Assembly (NCBI GenBank): GCA_019414545.1
Contig: DXLV01000011.1
Coordinates: 1-51,841, forward strand
Origin: Collinsella sp.
Lineage (GTDB): Bacteria > Actinomycetota > Coriobacteriia > Coriobacteriales > Coriobacteriaceae
Direction: 5' to 3'
Length of the DNA stretch: 51,841 bases
The notes under the pieces were generated by a model. It worked only from the letters and a program-made list of their open reading frames with translations. It was not told where the DNA came from and ran no database searches. The translations under genes and the position numbers were made by a program. Below, piece after piece: positions 15,840 to 24,979 of the stretch; within the stretch, counting starts at the first letter, position 1; every line of letters begins with the position of its first letter.

Positions 15840-17011
15840 AGCGACTGTCCCTGCAGTGGCGCATCACGTTGATGACAGCTCTGCTGATATGTTCAACCTG
15901 CGTACTTATGAATTGCCTGGTTGGCTACTCCGGCATGCGCTACATGGACTCGATTGGTGAGAAGGTATCGGCGCATAGCGAGGTGGAGGCGGCCTCGCCC
16001 AGCTCATTTGACCCGACAAACAAAGAGCTCGACGACGCGCTGACCATCGTCGTGAACGACGCCCAGGAATCGTTTGGCGCGACGAGCTGGTATATAACCG
16101 CGGCGGTAACGCTGCTCGGCGGCGTGCTGGCCTACTTTGTAAGCGGGCGTGCGCTGCGACCGCTGCGCTTCTTTGCGACGCAAGTCGAGAGCGTGCGGCC
16201 CGACAACCTCGCCGACACAAAAATCAGCGAGGACGTGCCCTCTGAACTCAGGCGCTGCAGCGCGTCGTTTAACGACATGATTGCCCGCCTTGACGAGGGA
16301 TTTTCCGCACAAAGACAGTTTACGGGCAATGCGGCGCACGAGCTGCGCACGCCGCTTGCGCTCATGCAGGCCCAGGTTGAGCTGTTTTGCGCCGAGCACC
16401 CCGACGCCGACGCCGATACAGCGAGTCTGCTCCGGCTGCTGCAGGAGCAGACCGAGCGAATGACGCATATGACAAAGACCCTGCTCGAGATGAGCGAGCT
16501 GCGCAGTGTTCCCTGCAACGATGCGATTGGCCTGGCGCCGATGATCGAAGAAGTGCTCACCGACCTGGCGCCCCTTGCCGAGCAAAAAGACATCACGCTT
16601 ACAAGTGAGGGCGACGCGCAAACGATCGGCAGCGACACGCTGATCTATCGATTGCTGTTCAACTTGACCGAAAACGCCATACGCTATAGCGCGCCCAACT
16701 CGACCGTGCAAATCAACGCCTGCGCCGAAGGCGACCGCGTGCTGCTACGCGTGCGCGACCAGGGACCGGGCATTCCCGAGCAATACCAGACGAGCATCTT
16801 CCAGCCCTTCTTTCGCGTCGACAAATCGCGCAGCAGGGCATATGGCGGCGTGGGGCTGGGGCTTGCGTTGGTCTGGGAGATCGCCGCACTTCACGGCGGC
16901 TCCATCGAGGTCGAAAAGAGCTCGGAGCGCGGAACGACTATGCTCGTAACCCTTCCTGCACACAACATCGAAGATGTGACAAAGGGACTGTCCCTTTGTC
17001 ACATCTGTTAG
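15836..17011 (+). CDS. Membrane sensor histidine kinase
   Basis: 391 residues. Helix 1 at about 10-32, a short extracytoplasmic loop of about 50 residues, helix 2 at about 85-105, HAMP to about 155, the phospho-acceptor His168 in AAHELRTPLA, N box NLTENAIRYS, G1 box GPGIPE, G2 box GGVGLGLALV. It partners the response regulator before it. The short sensor loop suggests detection of a membrane or envelope state rather than a large ligand. Odd feature: the last dozen residues (DVTKGLSLCHIC) are encoded by a copy of the dispersed palindrome, which also brings the stop codon, so the natural end of the ancestral kinase has been replaced. Confidence 0.94.
   Translation: MKRLSLQWRITLMTALLICSTCVLMNCLVGYSGMRYMDSIGEKVSAHSEVEAASPSSFDPTNKELDDALTIVVNDAQESFGATSWYITAAVTLLGGVLAYFVSGRALRPLRFFATQVESVRPDNLADTKISEDVPSELRRCSASFNDMIARLDEGFSAQRQFTGNAAHELRTPLALMQAQVELFCAEHPDADADTASLLRLLQEQTERMTHMTKTLLEMSELRSVPCNDAIGLAPMIEEVLTDLAPLAEQKDITLTSEGDAQTIGSDTLIYRLLFNLTENAIRYSAPNSTVQINACAEGDRVLLRVRDQGPGIPEQYQTSIFQPFFRVDKSRSRAYGGVGLGLALVWEIAALHGGSIEVEKSSERGTTMLVTLPAHNIEDVTKGLSLCHIC
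16972..17006. repeat. Dispersed palindrome, copy 5, inside the kinase 3' end
   Basis: AGATGTGACAAAGGGAC-T-GTCCCTTTGTCACATCT, perfect 17-bp arms. The left flank AACATCGAAG is the same as at copy 4, so the mobile or copied unit may be longer than the palindrome. It is translated as the C-terminal tail of the histidine kinase. Confidence 0.9.
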
Positions 17012-17062
17012 TTCGCAGGATACGTAAGGCCCAAGATGTACGAAATTGAGCGAAACGCCAGC

Positions 17063-17096
17063 AAAAAGCCCCCGCTTCCAAACGGAAACGGGGGCT
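17063..17096 (-). terminator. Terminator of the short GMP synthase gene
   Basis: On the minus strand AGCCCCCGTTTCC, loop, GGAAGCGGGGGCT then TTTTTGC. It lies 13 bases after the stop at 17109. Confidence 0.88.
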
Positions 17097-17108
17097 AGGT
17101 GAGTTAGC

Positions 17109-18089
17109 TTACTCCCACTCGACCGTGCCGACGGGCTTCGGCGTGAGGTCGTAGCAAACGCGGCAAATACCGGGAACCTCGGCGGTGACGCGAGCGGTAA
17201 TACGCTTGAGCAGCGCCCAGTCGAGCTCGGGCACCTCGGCGGTCATGACGTCAACGGTGTTGATGCAGCGGATGATGCAGGGCCAGTCGTAGGCGCGCTT
17301 ACCCTCGCGCACGCCGGTGGCGCGGAAGTCGGGCACGACGGCAAAATACTGCCAGATGGTCAGACCTGCCTTGTCAATCTCCTCGCGCACGATGGCGTCG
17401 GCTTCGCGCAGCGCCTCAAGACGGTCGCGGGTGATGGCGCCAAGGCAGCGAACGCCCAAGCCGGGACCGGGGAACGGTTGGCGCTCAACCATGTTCTCAG
17501 GCAGGCCGAGCTCGCGACCCACGACGCGGACCTCGTCCTTGTACAGCAGTTTGACGGGCTCGCAGAGCTCAAACTGCAGATCCTCGGGCAGACCGCCCAC
17601 GTTGTGGTGAGCCTTCACGCCGTCTTGGGACTCCAGGATGTCGGGATAGATGGTGCCCTGGGCGAGGAAGCTGACCTCGTCGCCAACCTTGCGGGCCTCC
17701 TCCTCGAACACGCGGATAAACTCGGCACCGATGATCTTGCGCTTGGCCTCGGGCTCCTCGACGTCCACGAGCTTATCCAGGAAGCGATCGGTCGCGTCCA
17801 CATAGACCAGGTTAGCGTCCATCTGGTTCTTGAAGACGTCGATGACCTGTTCGCTCTCACCCTTGCGCATCAGGCCGTGGTTCACATGCACGCAAATGAG
17901 CTGCTTGCCGATGGCCTTGATGAGCAGGGCCGCGACAACCGAACTGTCGACGCCGCCGGAAAGAGCCAGCAGGACCTTCTTGTCGCCGATCTGCTCGCGG
18001 ATTGCAGCGACCTGCTCTTCGATGAACGCCTGGGCAAGTTCGGGAGTGGTGATACGTACCATGTCGTCGGGACGCTTGTTGGGATCCAT
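17109..18089 (-). CDS. Stand-alone GMP synthase ATP-pyrophosphatase subunit
   Basis: 326 residues, ATG at 18089 with AAGGAG. It holds the complete ATP-pyrophosphatase and dimerisation domains of GuaA: P-loop SGGVDSS (44-50), NHGLMRKGE, AQGTIYPD, the FPGPGLGVR signature, and the terminal TVEWE. The N-terminal class I glutamine amidotransferase domain is absent, and nothing before the start resembles it. The domain would adenylate XMP and aminate it with ammonia, from free NH3 or a separate glutaminase subunit. A full guaA is at 36698-38296. This copy keeps the canonical NVGGLPED and LCEPVKLLYKDEVR segment, whereas the full copy has a different one, so they are old paralogs rather than a recent truncation. 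Confidence 0.88.
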   Translation of the reverse strand: MDPNKRPDDMVRITTPELAQAFIEEQVAAIREQIGDKKVLLALSGGVDSSVVAALLIKAIGKQLICVHVNHGLMRKGESEQVIDVFKNQMDANLVYVDATDRFLDKLVDVEEPEAKRKIIGAEFIRVFEEEARKVGDEVSFLAQGTIYPDILESQDGVKAHHNVGGLPEDLQFELCEPVKLLYKDEVRVVGRELGLPENMVERQPFPGPGLGVRCLGAITRDRLEALREADAIVREEIDKAGLTIWQYFAVVPDFRATGVREGKRAYDWPCIIRCINTVDVMTAEVPELDWALLKRITARVTAEVPGICRVCYDLTPKPVGTVEWE

Positions 18090-18386
18090 GCAGAGCTCCT
18101 TCTCGGTTCGATGGAAATGCGCCGCGCGTATGCAGACGCACCGTCATATGACCTCATTATATGCAGAACGAGATGCGTTTCCCATCGCTGCGACAGAGCT
18201 TTTTGCAGGGGCGGCAGTTTTTCTATATCCCAAGGTCAGCTAGACTTCGGTAGCCACCTTAGGAGCATCTCCAATAGACTCTTCCTTTATACGTTCGGCA
18301 CAATCGTAGGCGATACCCACAAATTCCAGTCCCGAGCAACAAGAGTACAATTGCTGCTAGTGTTGCCAGCTGTTGGGAGATGGAAG

Positions 18387-19391
18387 ATGGACTGCGATGG
18401 CTACCCATGCGTTCCCATGCCGTTGATGTGCACCGCCTTTGTGCCGGGGCAGATTGACGCTGCGGTTGCAGGCATTTCCGACCCCGATTCACGCGCCATC
18501 GCCACGGCAGAAGCGCTGTACTTTCGCGGACAGGCCGCACTCGCCGCCAAGACGGCGCACCCCTATCTTGACGTCACCGATCCCGCGCTGCGCTATTCCG
18601 CATGCTTTATCTGCGGATACGCCAGTCTGTCGCTCAACCGTATCGCCGACGCCCGCCGGTGCCTTGCGGGCATCCTCGATACGCCGGCCGACGAGGAATC
18701 GCCCGCCGTCCACGCCACGCATATCCTGTTCGCCTCGGCCGCGAGCGTCCTGCTGCACTTGCCTTCCCCGTATTCTGCCGAAGAGTTTTATCCACTTGCG
18801 GCGCACCTACCCGAAGGCCTGCGACTGTTCGCCAGCTACGTGATGGCGCACGCCTTGTATCTGCGCGGCGAATACGGCCGCAGCCTGGGCATGGCGGAAA
18901 ACGCCCTAATTATGAAACAGGGAAGCTATCCCATCTCGGAACTGTTCCTGCACCTGGCAGCTTCCATGGCATGCATGAGCCTCAAGGACATCGACGCCGC
19001 AAAAGCGCATTTTGGAGCCGCTTGGGACATTGCGCGCCCCGACGGCCTTATCGAGCTCATTGGCGAGCACCACGGCCTTTTGCAGGGGCTCATCGAGGCA
19101 TGCCTAAAAACGCAATACCCTGACGACTTCGCATGCATCATCGAGATCACGTACCGCTTCAGCTACGGCTGGCGGCGCATCCACAACCCCGATTCGGGCG
19201 AGGACGTTGCCGGCGATTTAACGACCACGGAATTCACCATGGCCATGCTCGCCTGTCGTGGGTGGACCAACGCCGAAATCGCACGCCATATGGGAGTATC
19301 GCCGGGCACCGTCAAAAACCGCCTATCCGGTGTATACGCAAAGCTTGGCATCGGCACACGTGCCGAGCTGGTCGCGCATATGTTGCGTTAG
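18387..19391 (+). CDS. LuxR-type HTH regulator with helical N-terminal domain
   Basis: 334 residues from the ATG at 18387 (GGGAG about 7 bases upstream). The frame is open back to 17478, but that part is antisense to the GMP synthase gene and is rejected. The N-terminal about 260 residues are Ala- and Leu-rich with TPR-like helix pairs (RYSACFICGYASLSLNRIAD, ALYLRGEYGRSLGMAENAL). The C-terminal HTH includes LTTTEFTMAMLACRG, NAEIARHMGVSPGTVKNRLS and the ending YAKLGIGTRAELV, the classical LuxR/GerE pattern. It lies 155 bp before the giant surface protein on the same strand and is a plausible regulator of it. Confidence 0.88.
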   Translation: MDCDGYPCVPMPLMCTAFVPGQIDAAVAGISDPDSRAIATAEALYFRGQAALAAKTAHPYLDVTDPALRYSACFICGYASLSLNRIADARRCLAGILDTPADEESPAVHATHILFASAASVLLHLPSPYSAEEFYPLAAHLPEGLRLFASYVMAHALYLRGEYGRSLGMAENALIMKQGSYPISELFLHLAASMACMSLKDIDAAKAHFGAAWDIARPDGLIELIGEHHGLLQGLIEACLKTQYPDDFACIIEITYRFSYGWRRIHNPDSGEDVAGDLTTTEFTMAMLACRGWTNAEIARHMGVSPGTVKNRLSGVYAKLGIGTRAELVAHMLR

Positions 19392-19546
19392 CGACCGGGC
19401 TGCCAAGCACATCGAACGCGTTCCGGAACCCGGCGCTTCGCTCGATCAATTTGGACATTTTGACCCTTGAATGGCACTACCGCCACGGGGCGTCTTCTCG
19501 CAAAATTGGATTATTTCCACCGATATTTGCGGGATGGGAGCCCAAG

Positions 19547-22500
19547 ATGCTTGATCGCCGTTCGTTACTTGTCGCCGGAGCGTCCTCGTTAGCGAGCATT
19601 ATGTTGCCGCGCGTGCCGGGAAGCGAAAACGCCTTCATATTGCCGTTCGCACCCACCGAAGCCTATGCCGATGAAAAAGACCCCTTCAGGGTGCTCGTTC
19701 TCTCGCGCACCATGTTCGGTGTGGTCGTGGTCGACGTCGCCAACAAGAATATGCCCATCAAGGGAGCGCAGGTCACGCTCACGTCGCGCTATGCCGCAGG
19801 CAAGCAGCTCACCGCCACTACCGATGACGAAGGCACGGCCATCTTTGAGGTCGCGCCGCTTTCGGAAGGCTACGTAGACGAGGCGACGCTTCTCGACGCG
19901 TACGACTTTAACGGCGGCATCTCCATTAGCATGGCGGGCTACCGCGATGTCGAGATTCCCCTTGCGCGTATCCAGGGCGGCACCGCCATAACCGCGCCCA
20001 CGCGTCCGCTTTCCGACGGCGAGCCGTACTTTCGCCAGCTCACATTCGACGAATGGGACATCCAATACGCTGAAGCCACGTTCATGGCATTGCCGAAGAA
20101 CGACACGGCAAACGAGCAGCCCGATACGCACGCCTTTACCGTGCAGGCACATCTGCCACAGGGTGGACAGGCAACGCTGCGCATCAACAAAGTGACGCCT
20201 GCCGCGGGCAGCTCGCCCGAAACCGTCACGCAGATCGGTCAGATCAAGGCCAGCGCATCGGGTTCGGATAATCTGGCAACGTTCACACTCGAAGACAAGT
20301 TCCTCGATGCAGCATCGGGCCTTCTGGAAGAAGGATGCAAGCTGCGCTTTGTCCTCGACTACCAGGGCAAGACCTATACACTCTCCTCCCCCATGGCCGT
20401 TGTCACCGCGCCGGCCGCCAAGTCGGAATCGGGCTCGACCACCATCATTCCCACCACTATGGACCAAGAGATCACTCCGTTTGATTTCCCAGCGGCGTTT
20501 CCCGGCATCGGCGGCAACAAGTTCACCTGCTGGATGCCCTCGTTCCCCATTCTGTTCGATTTCTCGTTTGCCGGGTACGTACTGTTTGGCGGAGGATACA
20601 AACCAGCCAGCTATATGAACGATTCGGGCAATCCGGATCCGGAGTACTGGAAGAAGTCACCGCGCGAGTCGGGCGCCAAGCAGGCAAACCGCTACCTCGA
20701 CGAGATGGAGGGGAAGTGGAATCAGTACAAGAGCATGAGTGCCGGTTCGGGTACCGATCCAAGGAACACCAAGCTCCTTCGCCACCATTGCACGCCGCTG
20801 TTCACGATGGATATCGCCACACAGCTGTACGGCTCGCTCGCCTACGATTGGGTGGGCAAAACCTGGGGTGACAACAACGATCCCGCATACGGCAATATTA
20901 AGGCTCTCTTCCAGGTAAGAACCGACCTCAACTGGACCGAACAGTTCACCTTGGGACCAGTACCCTTTTTCCTAAACGTCAACCCCTGGGTGCTGGCGAA
21001 GCTGGCGCTCGCCGTGGGTGCCCATACGCACGGCAGCGGCGCGGCGTTTTTCAAGAACATTTCGCTCGACTATTCCAACACGTCGGGCTCTTTCACCATC
21101 CAGATCGGGCTTGCCGTCACCTTTGGAGCCGGCGTTGCAGGCGTCGCCTCGTCTGCCGTGCGCGGCGCCGCATCCCTCACGTTGTTCATTGGGTACGAGA
21201 AGGCGGATGGACACCAGCTTCCGCGACTGCGCGTAGGTGCAGACGTCGATGTCGATGTGATACTCCAGTTCGTCATGTTCAAGTGGACCACCAAAGCTTG
21301 GTCGGGATCGTGGCCCACACTCCTCGATTCGTGGAATATGTCGGTGAACAACGGCGACCAGTATGTACTCCAGCGCTCTGAACTCGCATTGGGCGGAAAT
21401 ACGCCTTACACGCTGGATGCCTGCTTCGGCACGCCCGGCGACATCAAGGCGGGCGGCGTGCCGCAATTTATCGCATCGGCCACCATCGTCACCAACGCCG
21501 AGCTGCTCGCACGCGCCGAGGTTAATGCCACTGCCGCAAACGTTGCGCCTGTCGTGCGCGATTGGGATCAAGCGGTCACGCGCATTGAGCTCGAGGCAGA
21601 CGCGGAGAGCGACGACACGGGACAGGTTGAGCATTTCGTCCACGCACTGATGGAAAACGACGAAAACGCAGCGCCGATGTATGAGTATACCTACATCGTT
21701 CAGGCGACGAACGCCGTTGCGGACCCCAACGCCAATTCTGCCGGCGTGTCGGAGGACGAGCGTGGCGGTATCAAACCCTCGAGCGACAGTGTGCTGTTTT
21801 CCGGCGTGCTCAGCGAAGCTCACATGAGGCTAACGATGATCGCCGGCGTGGAGTGCCTATTCCGTATCGCCTCGGTGCGCTACGGCGACAATGGCCGCTC
21901 GCGCCTGGTAGTGCACACAAAGGCAAACGACACGTGGTCTGCCCCCACGCCCGTGGACTTCCCCCTTGGGTTTGGCGAGGGCGACGTGGAGCGCAACGGC
22001 ATATACGATTACGACTTCGACGTGGTGGAATATACGGACGGGAGGGGAAACCGGGACGCCTACGTGCTGCTGGTCTCGGGCGAGCGCCCCGACGGCGACA
22101 ACACCCTTTTCGATACGGCAAGCACAGCCGGCATACTGTCCGTCGTGTGCCTGCGCATAAGTAATGACGAGATCCGCGTGGTGTCGCATACGTCATGGCG
22201 CAGCATCTCGCGCGGCCGCCTGCAAGAGGATGGCTACCATTGCCTGCAGTGCCCGCGTATCACGGTGGGCAAGACGCTGGTCGACGGACGTCTGTCGGGC
22301 GCCTACCTCCACCGCCGCGGAACCACCGCAGAAAAGGCGCTCGGCAGCGAGGCTGAGGTTGCGCTGGAATGTTTCACCCTGTGGTCGGACGTTTCGGGCG
22401 ACAGCCTCACGTTCCGTCAGGTTCTCCGCTTTCCGCAAGCACCGTCGAGCATCGAGCTGGGCGCGCCCGAAACTATCAACGGCAAAATGGTGGTGCCCGT

Positions 22501-23914
22501 TGCGTACGAGACCGCAGACGGTTGCGGCTGCGCATCGTACGCCGTGATCGGCCAGTCCATTGCGGGCTGGGGCGTTATGTCACCAGACGCCACGGTACCC
22601 CGTGCGATGCCGTGGCCACAACATTCGGGCTTTTTGGCAACCGTCAACGAGCAACTGCAGCATATTACTTGGACGCGAGGCGCATCGGCATTTGCAACGC
22701 AGCCCGTGGGTGCCGCAGGCTGTGGCCCGGCATCGTTTAGCGTAAGCAACAACGGCAGGTGCGTGCTCTATGTGGAGAACACCGATGGCAAGGTTGGACA
22801 AACCTACGACGAAGAAGGCAACCCGGTAGCAGTGATGGGCAAGCACTTCCGCATCTTCGCCAGCACCTTGGCACGCGATTTGTTCACGGAGCCGTTCGTG
22901 ATGTGCGAGCTGGACCATCCCGTCGATCAGATAACGACTTTTTTGACGTCGGGAGGCATGCTCTCCGCGCTCGCCACGCACATTGTGAGCGCGGAGCAGA
23001 GCGAGGCAGAGCTGCACGGCATCGAAGTACCCTTGGTGGCATGTGCCACTCCGACGGGCGCGGTTGCCACCTCGGGCGCAGTGGTGCCCGGAGCAGCAGG
23101 CGAATCCTTCATGGTCACGGTGCGAAACGACGGCAACACCTTGCTGACCGCCGGCACGATCGATCTGTATCGAGAGGGCTCCAGCCAGCCGTTCTCCAGC
23201 GCATCCATCGAATTCGGAGTGAACGCACGTATGGCATCGATCTACGATCCAGAGCTTGCCGAGGACGCTTCGGCCAACGACATGGCACACGTGAAGTACG
23301 CACTCGAGACGCTGGGCGAACATTTTGCGACGCACCCGCTGGTAGCCGACAACGGCAACGCCGTGCTGGCACCGGGTTGCACGGCACAGTTCCGCATGAG
23401 CTTCGCCATCCCCGAGAGTTGGAGCGACGAAGTGGGCAAACGCGTAACGCTGTATGCGAAGGCGCGTGACCTGGTGGCGCTCGATCCCGTAACGCTCGAG
23501 GAAATTCGACCGGGTGCAAACTCGGCGCTGGATGCCGTATTGCACGAGCTTCATGTGCCCGACGCGGCATGCGAGCGCTCAGAAGTTCAGGTCGGCGTCT
23601 GCGACAGCGCGGATACGACAGGACTTCACGACGCCCCGATGACAGCGGGCGGCGATGGTGGCTCGAGTGGCGGCGGCGCTGACGAGGGCGGCGGCTCCGG
23701 CGGAAGCAGCTCCGGCAGCGGCAAGGACCACGGCAATAACAAGCGCTCCGGAAAAGCGGGCGCGCTTGCGGGCACGGGCGATGTCAACGCTCCCCTTACG
23801 GCAGCCGCCGCAGCGCTCGCCGTGGCAGGCGCCGGCCTCGTCGCCTACAGCGCCCGCCGCACGGCGCTCGAAAAAGACACCGCCTATGAGGACAATTCGG
23901 ATAGGCCTCGCTAG
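19547..23914 (+). CDS. Giant secreted, wall-anchored surface protein
   Basis: 1455 residues from the ATG at 19547 (GGGAG upstream). The N-terminus MLDRRSLLVAGASSLAS has a twin-arginine pattern (RRSLL) and a hydrophobic stretch, so export may use Tat, although Sec is possible. A first Ig-like segment at about 55-110 (IKGAQVTLTSRYA, then TTDDEGTAIFEV) resembles carboxypeptidase-regulatory or CnaB-type folds. The middle is not recognised. The end has a Gly/Ser linker (about 1362-1385), LAGTG (1407-1411), a hydrophobic Ala-rich helix, and an ARR charged tail: a sortase signal of the LAxTG type. The long middle has aromatic beta-propeller-like character but no motif I can name. No sortase gene is nearby. 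Confidence 0.82.
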   Translation: MLDRRSLLVAGASSLASIMLPRVPGSENAFILPFAPTEAYADEKDPFRVLVLSRTMFGVVVVDVANKNMPIKGAQVTLTSRYAAGKQLTATTDDEGTAIFEVAPLSEGYVDEATLLDAYDFNGGISISMAGYRDVEIPLARIQGGTAITAPTRPLSDGEPYFRQLTFDEWDIQYAEATFMALPKNDTANEQPDTHAFTVQAHLPQGGQATLRINKVTPAAGSSPETVTQIGQIKASASGSDNLATFTLEDKFLDAASGLLEEGCKLRFVLDYQGKTYTLSSPMAVVTAPAAKSESGSTTIIPTTMDQEITPFDFPAAFPGIGGNKFTCWMPSFPILFDFSFAGYVLFGGGYKPASYMNDSGNPDPEYWKKSPRESGAKQANRYLDEMEGKWNQYKSMSAGSGTDPRNTKLLRHHCTPLFTMDIATQLYGSLAYDWVGKTWGDNNDPAYGNIKALFQVRTDLNWTEQFTLGPVPFFLNVNPWVLAKLALAVGAHTHGSGAAFFKNISLDYSNTSGSFTIQIGLAVTFGAGVAGVASSAVRGAASLTLFIGYEKADGHQLPRLRVGADVDVDVILQFVMFKWTTKAWSGSWPTLLDSWNMSVNNGDQYVLQRSELALGGNTPYTLDACFGTPGDIKAGGVPQFIASATIVTNAELLARAEVNATAANVAPVVRDWDQAVTRIELEADAESDDTGQVEHFVHALMENDENAAPMYEYTYIVQATNAVADPNANSAGVSEDERGGIKPSSDSVLFSGVLSEAHMRLTMIAGVECLFRIASVRYGDNGRSRLVVHTKANDTWSAPTPVDFPLGFGEGDVERNGIYDYDFDVVEYTDGRGNRDAYVLLVSGERPDGDNTLFDTASTAGILSVVCLRISNDEIRVVSHTSWRSISRGRLQEDGYHCLQCPRITVGKTLVDGRLSGAYLHRRGTTAEKALGSEAEVALECFTLWSDVSGDSLTFRQVLRFPQAPSSIELGAPETINGKMVVPVAYETADGCGCASYAVIGQSIAGWGVMSPDATVPRAMPWPQHSGFLATVNEQLQHITWTRGASAFATQPVGAAGCGPASFSVSNNGRCVLYVENTDGKVGQTYDEEGNPVAVMGKHFRIFASTLARDLFTEPFVMCELDHPVDQITTFLTSGGMLSALATHIVSAEQSEAELHGIEVPLVACATPTGAVATSGAVVPGAAGESFMVTVRNDGNTLLTAGTIDLYREGSSQPFSSASIEFGVNARMASIYDPELAEDASANDMAHVKYALETLGEHFATHPLVADNGNAVLAPGCTAQFRMSFAIPESWSDEVGKRVTLYAKARDLVALDPVTLEEIRPGANSALDAVLHELHVPDAACERSEVQVGVCDSADTTGLHDAPMTAGGDGGSSGGGADEGGGSGGSSSGSGKDHGNNKRSGKAGALAGTGDVNAPLTAAAAALAVAGAGLVAYSARRTALEKDTAYEDNSDRPR

Positions 23915-23961
23915 CTCCTAGTTACTTTTGTGAGAGGCGCCGACTCGGCTCATCGAACATC

Positions 23962-23998
23962 AAAATGGGCTGGTTCTGGATACCCAGAGCCGGCCCAT
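23962..23998 (-). terminator. Terminator of the XRE/membrane protein operon
   Basis: TGGGCCGGCTCTGG pairs with CCAGAACCAGCCCA on the minus strand (two G-T wobbles), followed by TTTTGATG. It lies just past the stop at 24005 and between convergent genes. Confidence 0.7.
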
Positions 23999-24004
23999 TA
24001 CGCA

Positions 24005-24589
24005 TTAAATGTCGTCTGAGGAGTCGAGTTCTGCCTCGAGCTTGGCACGGCGTCTTTTCGCCGTGAAAAACGTTGCGCACAGGACAGCAAACGTGGCCGC
24101 GAAAATCGTCGCACCGCAGAACACGCCCGTGGCCAGGTTCGCCAACCAAAAGACGCTTTCGAGCGGTACGATCTGCGCCTCAGCGATACAGCGCATTGCG
24201 GCAATAACAAGCGCGAACGCGGCGCCGCTAAGACCGCTGACAAGCAGGAAATATCCAACAGGAAGATGCTCGGTTTGCCCAAAACGATTGGTATCGACAT
24301 AGCCCTTCCGCGTTTGCAGTCCTGCGCAAATCAACATCACGAGAACGAGCCACAAATACATGGCTGCCTCGAACGGCGTTGCAAAGCCATGCGGCATTTC
24401 ACTAGCGTCGCTGTGAACCCACGCAACCTGTCGAGCTATAAACTGGTAGAAAAAGATCATCAACATGCCAAACGAAAGCAGCACGAAACCAATCTTGTAG
24501 ATCTTCGCGCTCTCAGCCTCCAGGCGCTCATCCTTTGGACCGGCATATTCACGCCACTTTTGCACGAGTTTTAAATCTTCAAATTTCAT
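24005..24589 (-). CDS. Four-helix membrane protein, DUF6773-like
   Basis: 194 residues. Hydrophobic segments near 34-53, 77-92, 111-132 and 145-170; the ends are charged (N-terminal KFEDLKLVQKWREY, C-terminal KRRRAKLEAELDSSDD). I recall this layout from DUF6773-type proteins that are encoded with small XRE regulators, but the family name is tentative. It starts ten bases after the XRE stop, so the two form an operon. Similar pairs are often regulators with a membrane partner of unknown activity. Confidence 0.7.
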   Translation of the reverse strand: MKFEDLKLVQKWREYAGPKDERLEAESAKIYKIGFVLLSFGMLMIFFYQFIARQVAWVHSDASEMPHGFATPFEAAMYLWLVLVMLICAGLQTRKGYVDTNRFGQTEHLPVGYFLLVSGLSGAAFALVIAAMRCIAEAQIVPLESVFWLANLATGVFCGATIFAATFAVLCATFFTAKRRRAKLEAELDSSDDI

Positions 24590-24598
24590 AGCGAACTC

Positions 24599-24829
24599 CT
24601 AAAGAGCGTCAGGGTCGACGTTGCTCTCGTCTTCCCAAAACAAGTCGTTCAACGTAACGCGTAGCGCTTTACAGATTGCCACGCACAAATTGAGCGTGGG
24701 GTTGTAGCCGCCCGCCTCGATAAGGCCGATGGTTTGGCGCGTAACGCCCACGGCTTGGGCTAAGTCAGCTTGCGAAAGGCCAGCCGCCGCGCGTGCCGCC
24801 TTCATGCGTAGGTTCTTTTTGCCCGGCAT
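24599..24829 (-). CDS. Small XRE-family HTH regulator
   Basis: 76 residues, ATG at 24829 with AAGGAA. The whole protein is a Cro/CI helix-turn-helix: MKAARAAAGLSQADLAQAVG, then TRQTIGLIEAGGYNPTLNL, ending near DLFWEDE, a pattern common to the YozG-like small regulators. It leads the operon with the membrane protein. Repeated ACAGATAT or ACAGAAAT half-sites upstream (24852-24919) are candidate operators. Confidence 0.9.
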   Translation of the reverse strand: MPGKKNLRMKAARAAAGLSQADLAQAVGVTRQTIGLIEAGGYNPTLNLCVAICKALRVTLNDLFWEDESNVDPDAL

Positions 24830-24851
24830 GGAGTTCCTTTCGTAAATGTGG

Positions 24852-24919
24852 ACAGATATCCGTTGCAACATGACAGAAATATATTGCATCCTTCACAAGA
24901 TGTCAACTATATCTGTCAT
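24852..24919. promoter_or_regulatory. Candidate XRE operator, repeated ACAGAWAT sites
   Basis: ATGACAGAAATATA (24870-24883) and TATATCTGTCAT (24908-24919) form an inverted pair with a one-base difference; a third ACAGATAT is at 24852-24859. They cover the 90 bp before the XRE start. Binding by that regulator is inferred from position. Confidence 0.45.
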
Positions 24920-24979
24920 TATGGAAACCATGTTCGCCATCGCCATGTGGACATAACAATCTCGATTCGCTATTCAAAC

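Noticed and set aside
17478..18386. N-terminal extension of the LuxR frame
   Set aside because: Antisense to the short GMP synthase; the ATG at 18387 has its own ribosome site and the family's expected length follows from it.
19133..19546. Upstream extension of the giant surface protein
   Set aside because: It overlaps the LuxR C-terminus in another frame; the start at 19547 has a ribosome site and directly precedes a signal peptide.
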